Below are positions 20,732 to 23,906 of a DNA stretch of 23,906 nucleotides, piece after piece. The stretch covers positions 28,344 through 52,249 of the forward strand of contig CAUDNR010004395.1 in assembly GCA_958430865.1 (NCBI GenBank), in the 5' to 3' direction. The notes under the pieces were generated by a model. The model saw nothing but the letters and a program-made list of their open reading frames with translations. It was not told the DNA's origin and did not search any database. The stretch is from Entrophospora sp. SA101 (lineage: Eukaryota > Glomeromycota > Glomeromycetes > Entrophosporales > Entrophosporaceae). Position 1 is the stretch's first letter; the number at the start of each line of letters is the position of its first letter. The position numbers were made by a program, and so were the translations under genes.

Positions 20732-20813
20732 ACAAATGTAAACGTGATAAGTCAGTTACTTTGAGTAATTGATTGCTGTGTCCGACTTATCGAGTTTACG
20801 TTTACATGTGTTT
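20732..20813. repeat. Small palindromic element (MITE-like), copy 2
   Basis: The left arm ACAAATGTAAACGTGATAAG at 20732 pairs with the right arm ending near 20811 (CTTATCGAGTTTACGTTTAC...), apart from one mismatch and a six-base gap. The inner sequence TTACTTTGAGTAATTGATTG then CTGTGTCCGACT matches copy 1 at 6070-6104. Confidence 0.55.
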
Positions 20814-21423
20814 ATTTTAATTTTTAATTACACCAAAAAGTTTTTATTGTAACATATAATTTATTACCATTTAAAGTCAATATATGACGATCTCGTGTAA
20901 TGTAAGGCCATTTCTCGGTTTAACCCGAAGCGTTCGCTTACATAATAATAACAAAGAACTTGGGTTTTACACTCGAACATTTCTACAGCGGGTCATTCGC
21001 ATTATAACGGATTTAAAATTTTTGCTTCATTATCATTATCATATTCATATCCACATAAAATCCGTTATGACAAAATTAGTAATTAATGTCAATATTATGA
21101 AATTTTCTTATGTACCTCGCTCGCCCCATCTCAATGTTTGTTTAAATAATAAACTAGTATTATTTAGGATAATTTTCACAACTATTTTTGGTTAGTAGAA
21201 AGTAACTATGCATAAAATGAAAGATTTCATGTTTAAAAAAATCATTTACTATTATTATTCCGATGATTTATTTTAATTTATCCATAATAATAATAACAAT
21301 AATAACAATAATGCAATCCGGAAAGGGAAAGTGTTGCTTATTATTATACTTCATATTAATATTAAAAAATTCCTGCAATTTTCCGGTAAACTTTTTCGGA
21401 ATTATGGATAATAATTGTGTAGT
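20814..21423. other. Intergenic, no supported gene
   Basis: Plus-strand frames at 20884-21195 and 21263-21481 have no motif. The second runs into the foldback repeat and is rich in codons from ATAATA repeats. Neither is supported as a gene. Confidence 0.35.
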
Positions 21424-21520
21424 TAGTTATCCGCAAAAAATATCCGCAAATTTCGTGAAACCTCGGAATCCTTATTTATAAATCGATTTGACGATTGCGG
21501 ATATTTTTTGTGGATAACTA
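21424..21520. repeat. Foldback: 26-bp inverted repeat with 45-base loop
   Basis: TAGTTATCCGCAAAAAATAT... at 21424-21449 and TTGCGGATATTTTTTGTGGA... at 21495-21520 are reverse complements with one mismatch in 26. The loop shows no gene. It may be a short inverted-repeat element or a transcribed hairpin. Confidence 0.75.
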
Positions 21521-22721
21521 CATGATAATAAGTTGATTCAAACTTCAAGACATGCCTAAATAAACAAAATAAAGCAATGAGACAACTATCGAAAGAAATT
21601 ATTCTTTAGAAGAAAGTTTATTACATACAGCGTTGGAAATTGAGGCCCAAACGGTCCAGCCCAATAAATAAATTGAATAGCCAATGATATTTCAGCATTC
21701 ACGATTACAAATAAAATATTTTATATTTTTAAACATTATAATGTTTATAATAAATCATCAATTTTCAATTAACCTACTAATTCACTTAATTCCTCCTCCT
21801 CCCCTTCTTCTAATTACTCAATCATCAGTATTTCCGTTCACCGACACATTGCTTGTATTCCATTGAATCTGGTTTTCGTTTCTAATGTCTTTTATAAAAG
21901 ATTCGTCATTACTTATTTCACTTTCTTGTCTTCAATTGAAGCAGCATAATTTCAGAATGGAATTTTCTTCATGATTCACCAACTCCAGTTTGTCACAATT
22001 AAATACTCAATTTTTAAAAACTGATGATATTTCTAAATTAAGTAAAGTAATTTCCAAATTAGGCTACTATTTATGGTCATCCGACAAGGACAAAAGTTTG
22101 AGGTTCACTCTCAAGTAAAAAAAAATATCTTCCTTTTTTTTTTGGTATGTGTAACTTGGGAATATCATCAAAGCAAGCACTTGGTTTACACCTTAGTGGC
22201 CTGAGGTTTATACTCAAGCTACCCTATATAAAGGATCCATGTTTTAAATATATAAGCTTTGACATTTATCATATATTCAGAAATATACTGCACTTGGGAT
22301 ATACATAGCAAATTAAATCACAATCGTCAGTAGATAGTTTATTTAAAATGATGATTTGATTTTTTCAAATCTCTTTCCTATCTTGTTGAATAACCCTTTT
22401 TGAAAAGGCTATTTTTATTGGATATGTAATTGTGAGCCCCACTATACAACAGAGTCCAACCGAACCAATTGCTACTTTTTTTTTACTATATACGCTAATT
22501 GGAGTCCAATATGTAAATTGCCACATTTAGAAAAATTTTGGTACAGAAAAATTACGGTATTAGAACGATAATTTATCCATTGTGGCGCCCACAGCTCTAA
22601 CAGAATTCACAAGTCCTCAATTGGATGTACAACTAATCCTGTTGATATAATTCAAATCGACCGTAATTGTCAATCTGTCAATTGGTATAAGAATATGAAC
22701 GGATAGCTCTATTGAACCTGA
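21521..22721. other. Intergenic, no supported gene
   Basis: Only chance-length frames are seen, such as 21684-21866, a hydrophobic Ile/Leu/Pro-rich frame without motif. Confidence 0.4.
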
Positions 22722-22877
22722 CACCTAAGTTCAATATATCGAATTAATATTTTTTGGAAATTATTCTACAAGCTTGCAGTTGCACACAATCAGGATGTAA
22801 AACTCAGAGGACCAACCACTGAAGCTTTTCACCGCTACCACTTGAATGACAAGGTGTGGAAGGATCAGATTGATTGA
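22722..22877 (+). pseudogene. Exon-like open fragment, family not recognised
   Basis: The stretch is open for 51 codons between stops at 22719 and 22875, with no ATG. The middle reads FWKLFYKLAVAHNQDVKL and then RGPTTEAFHRYHLNDKVWKD, a balanced mix of charged, aromatic and polar residues unlike the surrounding A/T-driven frames. It is either an exon with unrecognised borders or a remnant of a dead gene or transposon. Confidence 0.35.
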
Positions 22878-23523
22878 TTTCTTAAAATTTCATAAAAATA
22901 AATAACAATTGTTTCATTATGTTGGAGGTCAAAAAGGAAGGTTGTAAATTCGTGATGGACAAGTAATTCAGTATGTTTTCAATATCGAGAAATGGTGTGT
23001 TAAATACAGAAAAAATATGAAAAACATACGAAAAATCAATATAGTAATAGAACTTGTGTTTTCCATATTAATATGTTTTCCATATGTTTCATACAAAACA
23101 ACAAAACATACTAATATTAATATTAATTATATATAATACGGGAAATATACTCTTCTCTGTAAAAGTTTTTTATAGGGCATAGCAATTAATAACATTATAA
23201 GTCTTTACAAAGCTTTTAATGTTAAAAAAGTTAAGTGATGCACACAATATAATAATATTTCTTTATCAACAGAACTTGTTTGATCATTCGTTATTGTTGA
23301 AGTGAAACCCTTACGCAGGTGAAGTTGATAAGCCGTACATGAGTGGCTGGGTGTTTTGACTTATCAAAAAATGAGATTTATAAAACAAAAAAAAAAAAGA
23401 AAGATCATAATAATATTATTATTTAATATAAGTCGGTCTGCTCAATCAATTGTTTAAAGGATTTGATACATATAAAACATCCAATTGCTGCGCCACACCC
23501 CGAAATCAAAAAATAAAAATCAC
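22878..23523. other. Intergenic, no supported gene
   Basis: A/T-rich spacer. A short inverted pair TTGATAAG (about 23328) and CTTATCAA (about 23361) flanks a somewhat GC-richer segment, too short to call an element. Confidence 0.35.
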
Positions 23524-23832
23524 ATGACCAACTTAAATATTTTATTTTTTAAAAACTTGTTCCTAAACTTAAAGAAAACTGTAAAAATGACTTACCCATC
23601 CAAATATAAAAAGACAATTAAAAGAGTGCGAGAGCATAAATTGGAAAAAGAGCATGTTCTATATAAACATTTAATAAACGTTCCATATCACGTGATCTGT
23701 GTCAATTTTGCCAGGAATTACCTAAATGAAATGATACACATCAAACCCTTTTCTGTTTGGAAGTGTGGTTACTTTATATTAAATGTTAAATTCCATTATG
23801 GACTAACAGCCACATGGAAAGAAAGGTGGTGA
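23524..23832 (+). CDS. Short basic hypothetical protein
   Basis: The longest ATG-led frame starts at 23524, giving 102 residues. A second ATG at 23587 gives 81 and drops a Leu/Phe/Asn-rich leader, so it may be the true start. From there the protein is basic (YPSKYKKTIKRVREHKLEKE), then has an aromatic part with scattered Cys and His (HVICVNFARNYLNEMIH) and ends KERW. No family is recognised. A degenerate zinc-finger-like protein, or a fragment of a mobile-element protein, is possible. Low confidence that it is a functional gene. Confidence 0.3.
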   Translation: MTNLNILFFKNLFLNLKKTVKMTYPSKYKKTIKRVREHKLEKEHVLYKHLINVPYHVICVNFARNYLNEMIHIKPFSVWKCGYFILNVKFHYGLTATWKERW

Positions 23833-23906
23833 ACAGTGTTGGAAATTCGTCGATCTTATGATCTGCAAAAAAAAATTTGTGCACATATGAACACAAGAAA
23901 TTTTTA

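Noticed and set aside
1..23906. tRNA, rRNA, CRISPR array or bacterial operon signals
   Set aside because: No T-loop-like GGTTCRANTCC with matching stems, no rRNA core strings and no regularly spaced repeats were seen; spliced genes make the sequence eukaryotic.

Overview
The window looks like a nuclear contig from a very AT-rich fungus. The evidence is short spliceosomal introns (about 70-130 nt, mostly GTA.../...AG), a ten-intron gene for a fungal PX-domain protein of the PXB/DUF3818 type, abundant microsatellites and low-complexity Asp/Asn/Ser runs, and a decayed eukaryotic TnpB homologue (Fanzor). This fits early-diverging fungi such as the arbuscular mycorrhizal Glomeromycotina (Rhizophagus-like), but the species is inferred, not proven. 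Nothing prokaryotic, organellar or viral was recognised.

Layout. 1-2160: AT-rich intergenic DNA with a weak, frame-broken coding remnant on the minus strand (435-1208). 2164-3420 (minus): a Fanzor RNA-guided-nuclease-family pseudogene, broken by stops and frame changes but with the zinc ribbon, RuvC-I and RuvC-III neighbourhoods still readable. 3932-5313 (plus): a three- or four-exon gene for an unrecognised membrane protein with about nine membrane segments and a poly-Asp loop. 5314-7596: intergenic, with tandem repeats, a small palindromic element (6019-6129) and a GTCGGTAAAA cluster. 7597-11491 (minus): the best-supported gene, an eleven-exon PXB-PX-DUF3818 protein of 958 residues whose first exon appears to be only the ATG. 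11609-12280 (minus): frame-broken remnant of an unrecognised, possibly element-derived, coding region. 12291-14039: intergenic with one copy of a dispersed repeat.

14040-14378 (plus): a small Ser-rich protein with a likely signal peptide, containing a TTC microsatellite. 15527-16069 (minus): an intronless 180-residue coiled-coil orphan. From 16070 to the end the DNA is mostly intergenic and repeat-derived: second and third copies of the small inverted-repeat family (20732-20813 and part at 18565-18620), a second copy of the dispersed repeat (18836-18914), a 26-bp foldback (21424-21520), an exon-like open fragment (22722-22877) and a short basic ORF near the end (23524-23832).

The genes do not form a pathway. 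The PX protein is probably a phosphoinositide- and membrane-associated housekeeping factor. The membrane protein, the Ser-rich secreted candidate and the coiled-coil protein look lineage-specific. The rest is remains of mobile elements, of which the Fanzor relic is the most notable.
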